Source: Chamaecyparis obtusa (lineage: Eukaryota; Streptophyta; Pinopsida; Cupressales; Cupressaceae). From it: a stretch of 64,000 nt of DNA. The stretch is taken from assembly GCA_027943335.1 (NCBI GenBank), contig BSBK01001119.1:165001-229000 (forward strand), written 5' to 3'. The notes beneath the pieces are model-generated. The model worked only from the letters and a program-made list of their open reading frames with translations, ran no database searches and was not told where the DNA came from. A program made the position numbers and the translations under genes. Below are positions 54,347 through 64,000 of the stretch, one piece after another. The stretch's first letter is position 1, and each line of letters begins with the position of its first letter.

Positions 54347-54358
54347 TGGTATCACAGC
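54347..54358 (+). other. Primer-binding site, initiator-Met tRNA type
   Basis: TGGTATCACAGC, one mismatch from TGGTATCAGAGC, three bases after the LTR terminus ATTACA. Gag begins at 54375. Confidence 0.85.
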
Positions 54359-54374
54359 TATCTTTCCTGCAGAA

Positions 54375-55884
54375 ATGGCCCAGATTAGTGCGAAATTCAA
54401 TCAAATAATAGAAGAATAGAAAGCCACAAATCACCAGATCGAACAGTTAATCCACTAGTTAAGACAACCTCAATAAAATAGCACTGAAAGCAAGACACCT
54501 TCCAGGTCCACAACGCCCAACCTTACTCCAAAAATGATCAACAACAAAGAAAATTTCACCCAATTACAAGATCAGATCAAAACAGATTGGGAAAGAGGAA
54601 ACTTACAATCCAGCATCTCCTTAAAGGACTACATGGAAGTGAGATTACGACATCTTCCAAAGGAAGATTATGATCCTAGGATGAGGAAAGAATTGAAAAG
54701 ATTAGAACTACCACTTTTGATGGAGGAAAACAAACAGCAGCCCGCACCTGGATTCAAAAATTGGACACCTATTTTCAATTAAACACCATGACATAAGAAG
54801 AGGCCATAAAATACGCCACCTTACACCTAGACGGGGAGGCGCATGAATGGTGGTATCATGGGCCAATCACCGACAACCATGCACAAATCAGTTCTTATGT
54901 GGAATTTACTGAGAAGATTATAGAAAGATTCGACCCTAAAGACTCCAAGCTCTACATTTAAGAATTAGCTCTGCTGCAGCAAGATGACATTTTTGAAGAC
55001 TATATCATTAAATTCCAAAGAATTTCAGTACTAGTCAAATATTTTTCTTTAAAAAGGCTGATTGCATTCTTCATAGCTGGATTAAAACAGCCCCTTAAAG
55101 GATGGGTCAAGGCCCTACATCACGGAACTTTACAAGAGGCTATTAAAAAGGCATGAGACATGAACATCCAAAGTTTTCAAATACAATCTATGCAGAAGCA
55201 TAATCCTTGCAAAAATAATGAAATCAAGAAATGTTTTACTTGTAAAGAGAGATGGAAACCTAAACACAACTGCAGAGGGAAAGGGAAGGACCACTATGTG
55301 GAAGTAAGACCAAGCAATCCAATGGAGGATAAAGAAAACAATATAAGGAACAAGAAGGAACCCTCAAAGGAACTAGTTGATGATAGGGTAATTGCCACCA
55401 TGTTAGCCCCAAAATACAACTCCTTCAAGGTTCGAGGACTCTTAAAAGGGCAGAAAATAACACTACTCATTGATAGTGGAGCAACACATAACTTCATAGA
55501 CAACACATTGATAGCTAAACATAACCTACCTAAAAAAAACCATGAAGGTTTTAAGGTCATGATAGCTGATGGATATCAATTATCCTGCACAACGTTGGTA
55601 TCTCAATTAGAAATTACCATTAACAATCACACTATAGCCGATGACTTCTATATTGTCGACTTAGGAGACATCAATGCCATCTTAGGAATTCAATGGATGA
55701 CTTCTATTGGAAAATACTCACAAGATTTTCAGACCATGGAGTTTAAATTCAAGGAAAAGGGGAAGAAAATCATGTTTCACGGGCTATCTGATGAGAATCC
55801 CAAGGTAGTATCAGCCAAAAGAATGGAAGGCATTTTTAGAAAGGGAGGTGTTGCATGGGTTGCCCAATGTGCAATAACACCGGA
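54375..55884 (+). pseudogene. Gypsy gag-protease, 3'-truncated
   Basis: ATG at 54375 (MAQISAKFNQIIEE). Several stops follow, then the gag core (WTPIFN, HLDGEAHEWWYHG, IERFDPKDS, about 54750-54960), a zinc knuckle C-X2-C-X7-H-X-C (CFTCKERWKPKHNC, about 55233-55275), and an aspartic protease with LLIDSGATHNFID (about 55460-55505) and ILGIQWM distally. The frame from 55160 is open through the protease into the pre-RT text AKRMEGIFRKGG and AQCAIT, then abruptly becomes the complement of another element near 55880. RT and everything after it are missing. A gypsy lineage different from the other elements here. Confidence 0.88.
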
Positions 55885-55889
55885 GACCC

Positions 55890-57861
55890 ATGCAGCCATG
55901 ACTTCACTCTCAATGACTGGCGTAGGAACAACCCATGCAACCAACATCTCTGTAGCCTCTCCATCAGGCCACAACCCCTGCTCAAAACACTCGGCAAATG
56001 CTGCACCACAACCTACTCGAGCAAAGGCTAGGAGACGCCTCAAATCCTGAACCATAGTCGCCATAGCCTTGGACTTTGCTACAGCCACCAACCGACGTCC
56101 TCGAGTGACCATGTCTGCCAAATAGGCCTCCACGTCCTCTCCCTCCAACGGCCCAGATCGGGTGAGGGTTGCTGGGCGAGACAACTTGAATCCACAAAGT
56201 GCCTCCCTTGCCACACTGCCCACTGCCCACTGCCACTATCGGCTGAACCCTAGCGACTGTCTCCACAGCCCCATCCTCTTCAGATAAAGAAGGAATATTT
56301 GTTGCCATTGTGACATCCGCAGAGTCTATACCAATAATCTCCAGAGGGCCCTCGCGTTGAGGATAAAGAACTGTTGCTGGTGGTGGAGCAGGAACCAACT
56401 AAAACCATCAGCTGATCCAAGAATGCATGGCTCCGACCCGAGCAGGGTCATCAGTCAGTGAGGAATCCTGCAAAAGTGTCGCATCTACTGTCACTATGGC
56501 ATCCAATCCTATTACATCCATCTGAACCTGATCCTCGCCAATATCCTAAGTGCCGCTAAGTACTTCCTCCATTACAATTGCCACTGCTACCCGCGTCAGA
56601 GGTTCAGTATCCCCCTCGGCTGTAATGGCCGTGACTTCCTCCTCAAGTGGAAACTGGACTATAGGGGACTCATCATCCGTGTGGAAGTCAAGTGGGCCAA
56701 GGCAGACAACACCAGCCCGGTAAACTGGAACACTGGGGCTGCCGCGTTGGATTCCACTGCCTCCATGCGCACCGCCTCCTCAATCATATCACTATCCTTT
56801 GAGTCTATGTCAAAAGGCTCTGGAGTGGCTTCACAGCCACTATCGATATCGTCGGGGTCGGACTCTACAACTGTTTGCCAACGTCACTTCTGCCCGCTGG
56901 TTGTACCTCCAGTATCCAAATAGAGCCAGTAAAACACAAGAGGGGCTCCCACTGTGAGCTTTCCTTGTGGCTTGAGTTCTAACTCGTCCACGGGAATCTA
57001 CCAGAGTGCGGCCTCGAGAAACAATCCGATGGCGTAATGGGGCATGTAAAAAGTCCGACGCTGTAATGTCATAAACTCCAACATTCTGTCTGCCAACATC
57101 GAAGCCCAATCATATACCACACCATTCATCAATCCCTACATGTAAGCAATATGTGGGAAGGCTATATTAGAGGCGTGACTCGAGCCCGTCAACCTGCTCT
57201 TGATTACGTCTAGAATGCAATGCTAGGCACCCTCTGCTACGAACTCCTTCCTGAGGCCTCTCGCTTTCGTCACCTTTATCACAGATTCCAACTCCTCTGG
57301 AGTGAGAGGATGGCAAACACGCTTTATCCAAGATTCCTTCCTTTCTGCTGGCATTTTCTGCTTCGTGGTTTCCACCTTCCGCCCATTGCGTCCTGGAATG
57401 CCAAAGACGCGTGTGAAGTCCTCAGCGCCACACGAGACTATGAGCCGGTGGTTCCGATACACAAAAGTACTCTTCCGCATTTGCTTATCGAAACCTTGCA
57501 TCATTACCCTAAAAATGTTTTCGAGGTTCCGCACAGGAAATAGGGGCATTTGAATAGCCCAATGGACACCAGCCTGCCATAGGAATTTCTTCACTTCATC
57601 ATCCTTCGAAGTTTCTTTCCACCATTTCCTACACTCAAGTCCGTTGAGGCCTTCAAATGCTACAGTTTGGTAGGTGATGGCTTCTTTTTCCTCCTGCTGA
57701 GCGGACTTGAGCTTTTTCGTGCTGCTCCCAGTTGCCCATTTGTGCCCTGCAACTCTAACTCCAGAAGGCAGTATGGTAGCCTTCTTGTCTATGGCTGTAT
57801 TTCTTGAACTCCCTATCTGCAGTTGATTGTTCCAGTTACTCCTCTTCTCGGCTGAATGCAT
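55890..57861 (-). pseudogene. Post-pol ORF homologue in the second Tat-like element
   Basis: ATG at 57861. Aligns with the ORF at 26265-23947 over the N-terminal domain (FEGLNGLECRKWW, AGVHWAIQMPL, VFGIPG) to the stop at 57223. It then continues in the same frame past further stops (GVVYDWASMLADRMLEFMTL, FYMPHYAIGLFLEAA), and again near its C-terminus (LLAFARVGCGAAFAECFE, about 56036-55980). Spacing of the conserved blocks is kept. The acidic/proline-rich middle is poorly conserved. Stops are mainly TAG and TGA at Trp, Gln or Arg positions. Confidence 0.8.
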
Positions 57862-58117
57862 CTTAACCGTTTTGCAATTCAAGAAATTGTTATTTGCTTG
57901 TAGCCACTACCATACTGATTTCCCTCCTCCGTGCGGCTATGTATCTCTTGTCAGCCTGTCTTTTCTCCACGGCTGTTTCTTCCTTCTTTGTGTGCAGTTT
58001 CTTTCCTTTTTATTTTCCTCCTCCGTCCCTTTTATCCTTTCCTCAGTCGTGCCTTTTGTGCGTACCTTGCAGTTTTCTTTCCGCGTGGTTCTCACCATTT
58101 TAATGCACGGTGGAGTT

Positions 58118-58131
58118 CCACTGTTCAGTGG
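58118..58131 (-). repeat. Palindrome in the pol to post-pol spacer of the second element
   Basis: CCACTG-TT-CAGTGG, nested inside a wider ACGGTGG...CCCACCGT pair (about 58106-58141). Same relative place as the palindrome cluster in the first element, though only one or two are left. Confidence 0.6.
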
Positions 58132-58170
58132 TGCCCACCGTACGGGACTTCTTTTCTTTCTTTTTTTTAT

Positions 58171-59529
58171 TTAATTGTTTACCTGGTGGTTACCTGACAA
58201 TGTGTGGTGGGCCCGACAATCATGGTACAGCTTCAACTTCAAGTCGTTGACAGCGTCGGCTATGGGTTGCCCGTCTAACATGGACAACTTAATTGCCCCA
58301 TTAGCATTGACTTCCCGAACCTGGTATGGGCCTAACCATTTCACCTTGAACTTGCCGGGTTTGATCTCGTTCCGCCCATTGTACTTCAGTACGAGTTGTC
58401 CCAGGCAGAATCAGGTGCGTTGAAGGTGCTTGTCATGCCCATGCTTCTGACGCTATTAGGCCACGTCCGTTGCCCACTGTGCCAACATCCATCCTTCGTC
58501 GAGTTTGTTAAGGGCATACAAACGTTCCCAGAGGCTCTCCATGTTGCCCAGTTTGTTGTCGAGTGCTATTCGGAGGCTGGGTACCATAAATTCTGTCGGG
58601 ATGACGGACTCTTGTCCGTACATCAACTGGAATGGAATGTGTCCTGTGGTGACTTTGTATGCCGTACGTTATGCCCATAGTACCGATGGAAGTCACTCTT
58701 CCTAGTCTTCGCCTTCTACTCTGCACGACTTGTAAATTACCGACACGAGTATCTTATTGGTGGCTTCAGCTTGCCCGTTTGCCCTCAAGTAGTAGGGGCT
58801 CGAGAGTGAGTGAAATTTTTTTAATTCCGTGGTGAGCAACCGTATTACATGGTTAACGAAATGCCCTCCTCTGTCAGTACTGAGCTGAATAGGTATGCCG
58901 TACCGTGTGATTATATGTTCATAGATAAATTTCGTCGTGCTTACTGCAGAGTTGTCCGATAGGGCTCTAGCTTCAACCCATTTGGTAAGGTATTCAGTTG
59001 CCACCACAATGTATCGACACTTTCATCTCTTGCTTGCCTTTACCGGTCCGATGAAATCTAGTCCCCATCGTTTGAACAACTCCTGAGCGCTGGACAGGTT
59101 TAATGGCATAAAGTCCCGCTTGAGTTGTTTCCAAGCTCTTTGACAAGTGTCGCAACTCATCACCCATTCCCATATGTCATTATACAACGCGGGCCACCAT
59201 AGCCCTGCGAGTAAAACCTTCCATGCTCTCATATCTGGTCCATACGCCCTCCGGCGGGACCTTCATGGGCCTCCCTCAGAACACCCTATACTTCTTCCAT
59301 CACACACCTCCGAAGTACCTGGTCAGGTCCCATTTTGTACAATAACCCGTTAATGAGTTGGAAGGTCTTACTTCTGAGGACAAGTTTCCTTCTCTCTCTT
59401 GGCGGCATTCCCTCTGGGAATTGTCCTGTGGACAACAATTCTCCAATGCTTGCATATCACGGAGGGAGAACAACAATAAAGAAAATATGGGTGTCCGAGA
59501 AGTCGACATTCACCCCCTCGGGCAGCTCC
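58171..59529 (-). pseudogene. Integrase of the second Tat-like element
   Basis: The zinc-finger region is damaged (HEGPAGG then R in place of the second His) but CDTCQRA is present near 59150. The core keeps GLDFIGP, STDRGGHF and GQAEATNK, so all three catalytic acids are still encoded. The C-terminal part (LVLKYNGRNEIKPGKFKVKW) runs to a natural TAA at 58171. Several stops and frame changes. Confidence 0.85.
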
Positions 59530-61021
59530 TTAGATTTGATGCGCAATAGGTGGTCTACACACACGACTTTTTCCCAATCGTACTATGATGTTAAAGGTGA
59601 ACTCTTGAAACGAAAGCAACCATCTACTTACTCGGCCCTGAATAAGTGGTTTTTTCACCAAGTACATTAAGGCTTGATGATCCACGAAGAAGGTGAATGG
59701 TGTAGCGAGTAAGTAATGCCGGAATTTCTGTATAGCATACACCATCCCCAACGCTTCTCTCTCTGTCGTGCTGTAGTTTTTCTCTGCTTTTGAGAGGAGC
59801 CTGCTTGCAAAGTATATGGGGTGATCTAACCCGTGGTCACTCGTCTGTGCCAGCGTGGCTCCAATCACGAAATTGGCTGCATCCACATGCACATGGAATT
59901 CTTTATCCCAGTTAGGGTACGCTAGGATAGGTGCGTCTACCAACCTTTCCTTAAGGTCTTCAAAGGCTTCCCCTTGCTCCATTCCCCAATTATAAGGTTC
60001 TCCCTTTCGAGTTAGTTGATCCATTGGACAAGATACATGAGCAAAATGTTTGATAAATCTCTGATAGTACCCTATATGTCCGAGAAATGATTTGAGTCTT
60101 GTAACATTCGTCCGTGGCTCCATCTCCAGAATCACCCTTATCTTGTCCGAATCAGTTTTTAGTCGAGCCTTACACACAATGTCCAAGTAGTTTCCCTTGT
60201 GGTACCATGAACCGGCATTTCTTGGGGTTGAGGGCTAGCCGTGCTCGTCTACATCTTTCCATGCATTCCTAAAGGGCGAACAAATGGGTATCTTCGGCAC
60301 TAAAAATAGAACAATCGTCCAGAAAGGCTTTGAAGTTGCCTACGGACAGTTTGTCAAATATATGCAGGATTATTCTTTGAAATGTCGTCGGGGCATTGCA
60401 GAGTCCGAACGACATTCGGTTATAAGCATATACGACATCCTCTACTATCATGAACCTGTATTTCTTGGGGTTGAGGGCCAACCGTGCTTGTCTGCATCTT
60501 TCCATGCATTCCTAAAGGGCGACCAAATGGGTATCTTCAGCACTAAAAATAGACCAATCGTCCAGAAAGGCTTTGAAGTTGCCTACGGACAGTTTGTCAA
60601 ATATATGCAGGATTATTCTTTGAAATGTTGTCGGGGCATTGCAGAGTCTGAACAGCATTCGGTTATAAGCATATACGCCATCCTCTACTATGAACGTTGT
60701 CTTCAACTTGTCTTCTTCGGCGATGGATATCTGATTGTATCCTGAGAATCCATCCATGGAGTTGTAAATTTCATGACCGGCGACCTCCTCCAAGATACTA
60801 TCCGTGAAAGGGATTGGAAAGGGATCTTTGATTGTAATTGCATTTAAACACCTAAACTCCACACATATTCTTATTTGGCTGGTGTCCTTTTTCAGCGAGA
60901 TCACGATCGGTGACACCCACTCGCTCGTTTGCACTCGAAATATGATGCCTGCCTCAAGCATCCTTTCGATTTCTTCATTGACACGGGCTGCATAATTCTT
61001 ATTCATTCTATATGGACGTTT
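59530..61021 (-). pseudogene. RT and RNase H of the second Tat-like element, with internal duplication
   Basis: RT starts after a TGA at 61022 (MNKNYAARVNEEIERMLEAG). The palm is present twice because a 243-bp unit is repeated in tandem (60207-60449 and 60450-60692), giving two FLDD boxes (FKAFLDDWSIFS and FKAFLDDCSIFS). A TAG at 60512 and a frameshift near 60184 follow. RNase H (VHVDAANFVIGATLAQ, STTEREALGMVYA, FFVDHQALMYL) lies at 59530-60100. Confidence 0.9.
60207..60692 (-). repeat. 243-bp in-frame tandem duplication in RT
   Basis: Two copies differ by about a dozen bases. Junctions share ATGAAC on the given strand (60207, 60450, 60690), a microhomology between the RT text TF-IVEDG and RFM-VPQ. 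Exactly 81 codons, so the frame was kept when it arose. Confidence 0.92.
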
Positions 61022-62260
61022 TCATATGGGTACAACTCTTACCGGTGGAATTCGGTGGACGCATAGTTTCGGTGGTACCCCCTTTAATTCTTTATAGGTC
61101 CGGGCGAATACATCTTTGTATTTTGTGAAGATTTTAAATGCGGCAGCCTTCAGAACGGGGTTCCAGTCATCCCCTACAAAAATATTCTTTGGGTTGGTCT
61201 CGTCTCCCAAATTCATGGTCTTCACTGACAGCTCTTCATACTTAATGGGTTTCTCTTTGTCAAATTGGTGTGCGGGGGTTTCTTGACTTCGAAGCTCTCC
61301 CTCTTTATATTCTCCATACTGTGGCGGAAAGGTAGGATTTTCCTCTCCTTCATCTATCTGCAACACATTGCAGTGCCTCAATTCATAATCTTCCATCTGC
61401 CAATGGAAGAGCCCATTTAGTGAGTCCATGTCATCATCCGAGTACCCCTCTATTTCCAGTACACCTTCCTTGTTCAGCTCTTGTCTCCCTTCGTCAACCT
61501 CTTCTTCGGTCTCTGATCCTAACAAGGATGCCAGGTCTTCTCACTAACCAATTGATTTCTCAAATCAATTGTAAATTTCCGCCCATCTCTCTCCATTGAA
61601 ATTACGTTCTGTTTCCAGTCATGCTTAGCTTTTGCTTGCAGAAGCCATCCTCTCCCTAGGAGGGCGTCGTATCCCTTTTTTTTCATTGGAATGACTACGA
61701 AGTCCATCACGAATGGTTGGGTGCCAATCATTACCCTTTGTGCCATTAATGTGCCTGTGGGTTTGATCCCATGCTGGTCTACTCCTACCAATTGGAAGGT
61801 TGGTAGCCACAGTGTCGGTTGCCCGAGTTTCCTCCATGTCTCTTCAGATAGAACACTGACACCCGATCCTCCGTTGATGATGGTGTCGGTAAGTATTGTG
61901 CCAAGAATTCCCATCTCCACAACTGCAAGATGCCTTCTCGTGTTGACTGCCAACAGCATTGGGTCCTCAATAGAATTTCCCTTCCCAAGGGGGTTTGCCT
62001 TCGTCTTGGTCACCTTCGGCACGTTCGGAGATGGTACCATGTTAAGCAGATCCATTCTTAATTGTGGCATCGCTGCAAGGTCTCCCAATTTTATTGGGAT
62101 TTCTGTTTGCATTATTTGCCTTAGTATTTTATGTTCTGCGTGACCTCCTTGGGAGGTTCCTACGGCATCGTGTGTTTCTTTCCATTCGGCCATCATTTCT
62201 CTCTCGATGTCTTTTTTGGCCTCACGTACTCTTTTCTTCTCTCTCTGGATGTGGGTAGGT
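61022..62260 (-). pseudogene. Protease and linker of the second Tat-like element
   Basis: Protease region VVEMGILGTILTDTIINGGSG with the catalytic Asp replaced by Asn (NGG versus DGG in the first element), followed by LLGRGWLL. Then an acidic linker (EIEGYSDDDMDSLNGLFHW) leading to RT. Frameshifts near 62250 (entering) and 61537 (leaving). Confidence 0.85.
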
Positions 62261-63967
62261 GGCCTTCTTTGCTTGCTCCCCAGTGATTGCCAACACCCCC
62301 CCTTCATTGCCTTCAATATTTAGGAAGTTTACGTCGGGTTATGGGCATTTTGTGTTGTCGTGGTCCCCGGGCCTGCACCATTTGCAAAGGAATTGTGGCT
62401 TTTCCCCCTTTGGACACTCCCTCGCAAAATGCCCCCATTGGTTGCATGTCCAGCATTGAATCATTGGCCTCCCGCTAGCATCATATTGGATGCGGCTCTG
62501 ACCTCCGTCGCTGTTATTATTGTCGTTTCCCCTTCCTCCACGACGGTTATTCCTGTAGCCGCCGGATGATGCTGTGTTCTGTGTGCTCCCGGGTGCTGTT
62601 GAGGCTAACGCTTCTTGCGTGAACATGACTTGCTGGTGGCCCCGTGTCTTCATGTGGAATGAACATTCCTTTGTGGAATGGCCCGCCATTTGGCAAATAT
62701 CGCAAAACATTTTCTTTGGGCATGAGCCCTTTGTGTGGCCAGCCTCCTTGCAGTTGGTAAACCACAAGTCTCCTTCGTTTCGAATGGTGCTTCCCTTCAT
62801 ATTTTTGAATTCTTTAAGCATTCTTTCCATATCCTTTTGTAGTGCGGTGACTTTTTTCTTCTTTGCTTCTCCGTCACTGCCGCTATCGTCCCCTGAAGTG
62901 TTGTCCTCATCTGACGAAGAGGACTGGTTTTTCTTCTTCTTCGACATCTTTTGTTCACTTTCCAGGTCCATCATCTGGTTATATGCATTGACATACGAGG
63001 TGGGAGGAACTATCTTCATCTTCCTCCGGAGGTTTGATTTCAGCCCTTCGACGAACCATCTCTTCTTCAAGCCGTCGGTTGGCTGACTCTCCATCTTTCC
63101 CACAAGTTCTTTTAATCGTTGGCTGTAGGTCTACACAGTCTCCTTTTTCCCTTGCTTGGTTCCATATATTTTAGAGACGATTTCATTGTCGTCTCGCAAG
63201 AGCCTAAACTCCTATTCGAATGCCTTCTTCAAAATGTCCTAGGTGGTCACTCCGCTTTTGTCTAAGTCGGAGTACCAATCGATTGCTACCCCTCGGAGGG
63301 TTGCCGAAAACTGTTTCATCCATTCTGCCTGGTCAGCGACTTCATTCGCGGACCAGATTGTCTCACATCTGCGGCAATGCTGAACAGGGTCTTCTTTTCC
63401 ATCGCCATGTAACTTGGGTAACTTCTTGTTAGCCGCCATATTCACCCTCAAGGGTGGGACAGTGGTATGTACCACCTGTTGCATTGCCAGTTGGGTTGCC
63501 GGAAGTGTTTGCTGTACTAGTTGTATGATAGGTTGGGATGGTCCTGCTAATGTCGGTCCTCCGAAATTGTTTTCCGGGTTAACTGATGTTCCCGAACTAC
63601 TCAGGGTGGTGTGATCTGCATGCCTTTCTATCACTTCGACACTTTCCGCGGCAATTGCACCAGTGTACTCCCTCCATTCGGCTTCCTCTTCTGCCTTCCT
63701 TTGGGCTTCTGTCCTTGGTGTTAAAGTTAAGGTCCCGAACAAGTTCATTTTTTCTTCTAACAGATCCTTGTTGTCACTTCCGCCGTCCTCTTGGTTAGCT
63801 TCCTCCAGACCGTTGCCTTCACTTACCCCCTTCGGTAGTCTATCGACACGTCTCCTAAACCTCTCCCTTCGCTCAGCTTGCTATTTTTCGAGTATTGCTT
63901 TTCGAAGAACTTGTTCTCCCTCGAGTTCCTTTTTTAAATTCCTATTCTTATTCAACTGGTTGGGCAT
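62261..63967 (-). pseudogene. Gag of the second Tat-like element
   Basis: ATG at 63967 (MPNQLNKNRN). Gag core around 63250-63100 (AEWMKQFSATLRGVAIDWYS), then four knuckle positions: F-T-N-C-K-E-A-G-H (first Cys lost), CDICQMAGHSTKEC, CWTCNQWGHFAREC and CKWCRPGDHDNTKC. Stops include a TAG near 63888, TAG at 63239 (former Trp) and TAA at 62339. All pieces share one frame up to 62260. Confidence 0.87.
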
Positions 63968-64000
63968 AAATGCTTTTCCTCACACCAATAATCAACACAG

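Larger units (their letters stand above)
55885..64000 (-). mobile_element. Second Tat-like element, decayed and truncated at both ends of view
   Basis: Same domain order and the same post-pol ORF as the element at 23573-33674, in the same orientation. Its 3' end (rest of the post-pol ORF, polypurine tract, 3' LTR) is missing at the junction near 55885. Its 5' LTR lies beyond 64000. At least four frameshifts and many nonsense codons show it is much older. In the MLH1 upstream interval, sense to that gene. Confidence 0.88.

Noticed and set aside
57827..58197. Overlapping + strand hydrophobic frames (F/L/S-rich)
   Set aside because: Produced by a pyrimidine-rich spacer between pol and the post-pol ORF; several frames are open at once, so no coding signal.
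60284..60745. 153-codon + strand frame with an internal repeat
   Set aside because: Complement of the duplicated RT segment; the repeat is the 243-bp duplication itself.
3628..63967. Fungal repeat-induced point mutation as the source of C-to-T stops
   Set aside because: The host gene (MLH1) and tRNA primer sites are plant-like; methyl-cytosine deamination in CG and CHG contexts explains the same pattern without a fungal process.
1..64000. CRISPR arrays, tRNA or rRNA genes, bacterial operons
   Set aside because: No regularly spaced repeats, cloverleaf-like sequences or rRNA motifs were seen; the only tRNA-related sequences are the three primer-binding sites.

Overview
This window is nuclear DNA from a large plant genome, most likely a gymnosperm (inference). 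It is AT-rich and gene-poor. Several generations of Ty3/gypsy and probable Ty1/copia LTR retrotransposons fill it, and the only host gene I can recognise is spread over very long introns. No rRNA, tRNA, CRISPR or bacterial-type feature was seen.

Layout. (1) 1-2006: 3' end of an LTR retrotransposon whose LTR has a clear TATA box. (2) 2178-9890: a decayed Ty3/gypsy chromovirus on the + strand with a truncated 5' LTR, initiator-Met tRNA primer site, gag, protease, RT, RNase H, integrase and a C-terminal chromodomain. (3) 9891-21904: AT-rich intergenic DNA with short tandem duplications, one retroelement-like coding remnant (16604-17361) and two unidentified coding-like patches. (4) 21905-34313: a solo LTR flanked by the duplication TGGAG, split by a 10.1-kb Tat/Athila-like element (23573-33674, minus strand) with its own duplication CCACT. 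That element has 268-bp LTRs, a leader ORF, a long gag-pol frame broken by three nonsense codons, and a large extra ORF after pol.

(5) 35462-46986: the last three coding exons of the mismatch-repair gene MLH1 on the minus strand, with consistent splice sites and phases. The intron between the first and second of these exons is about 11.1 kb. On its opposite strand it holds an RNA polymerase II largest-subunit (RPB1) fragment that ends exactly at a copia-type LTR, and then a PDS5 cohesin-cofactor fragment fused in frame to a zinc-knuckle and coiled-coil sequence. (6) 46987-64000: no further MLH1 exon was found. If the gene is intact, this is all intron. It holds a candidate LTR with copia-LTR pieces inside it, a 5' gag-protease fragment of a third gypsy lineage (54347-55884), and a decayed relative of the Tat-like element (55885-64000, minus strand) with a 243-bp in-frame duplication of the RT catalytic region.

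The two Tat-like elements share a gag start, four zinc knuckles, a D/N-G-G protease site, an FLDD reverse transcriptase and the same post-pol ORF, so they define one family. The items most worth a second look are that post-pol ORF, the palindrome cluster beside it, and the host-gene fragments joined to LTR material inside the MLH1 intron.
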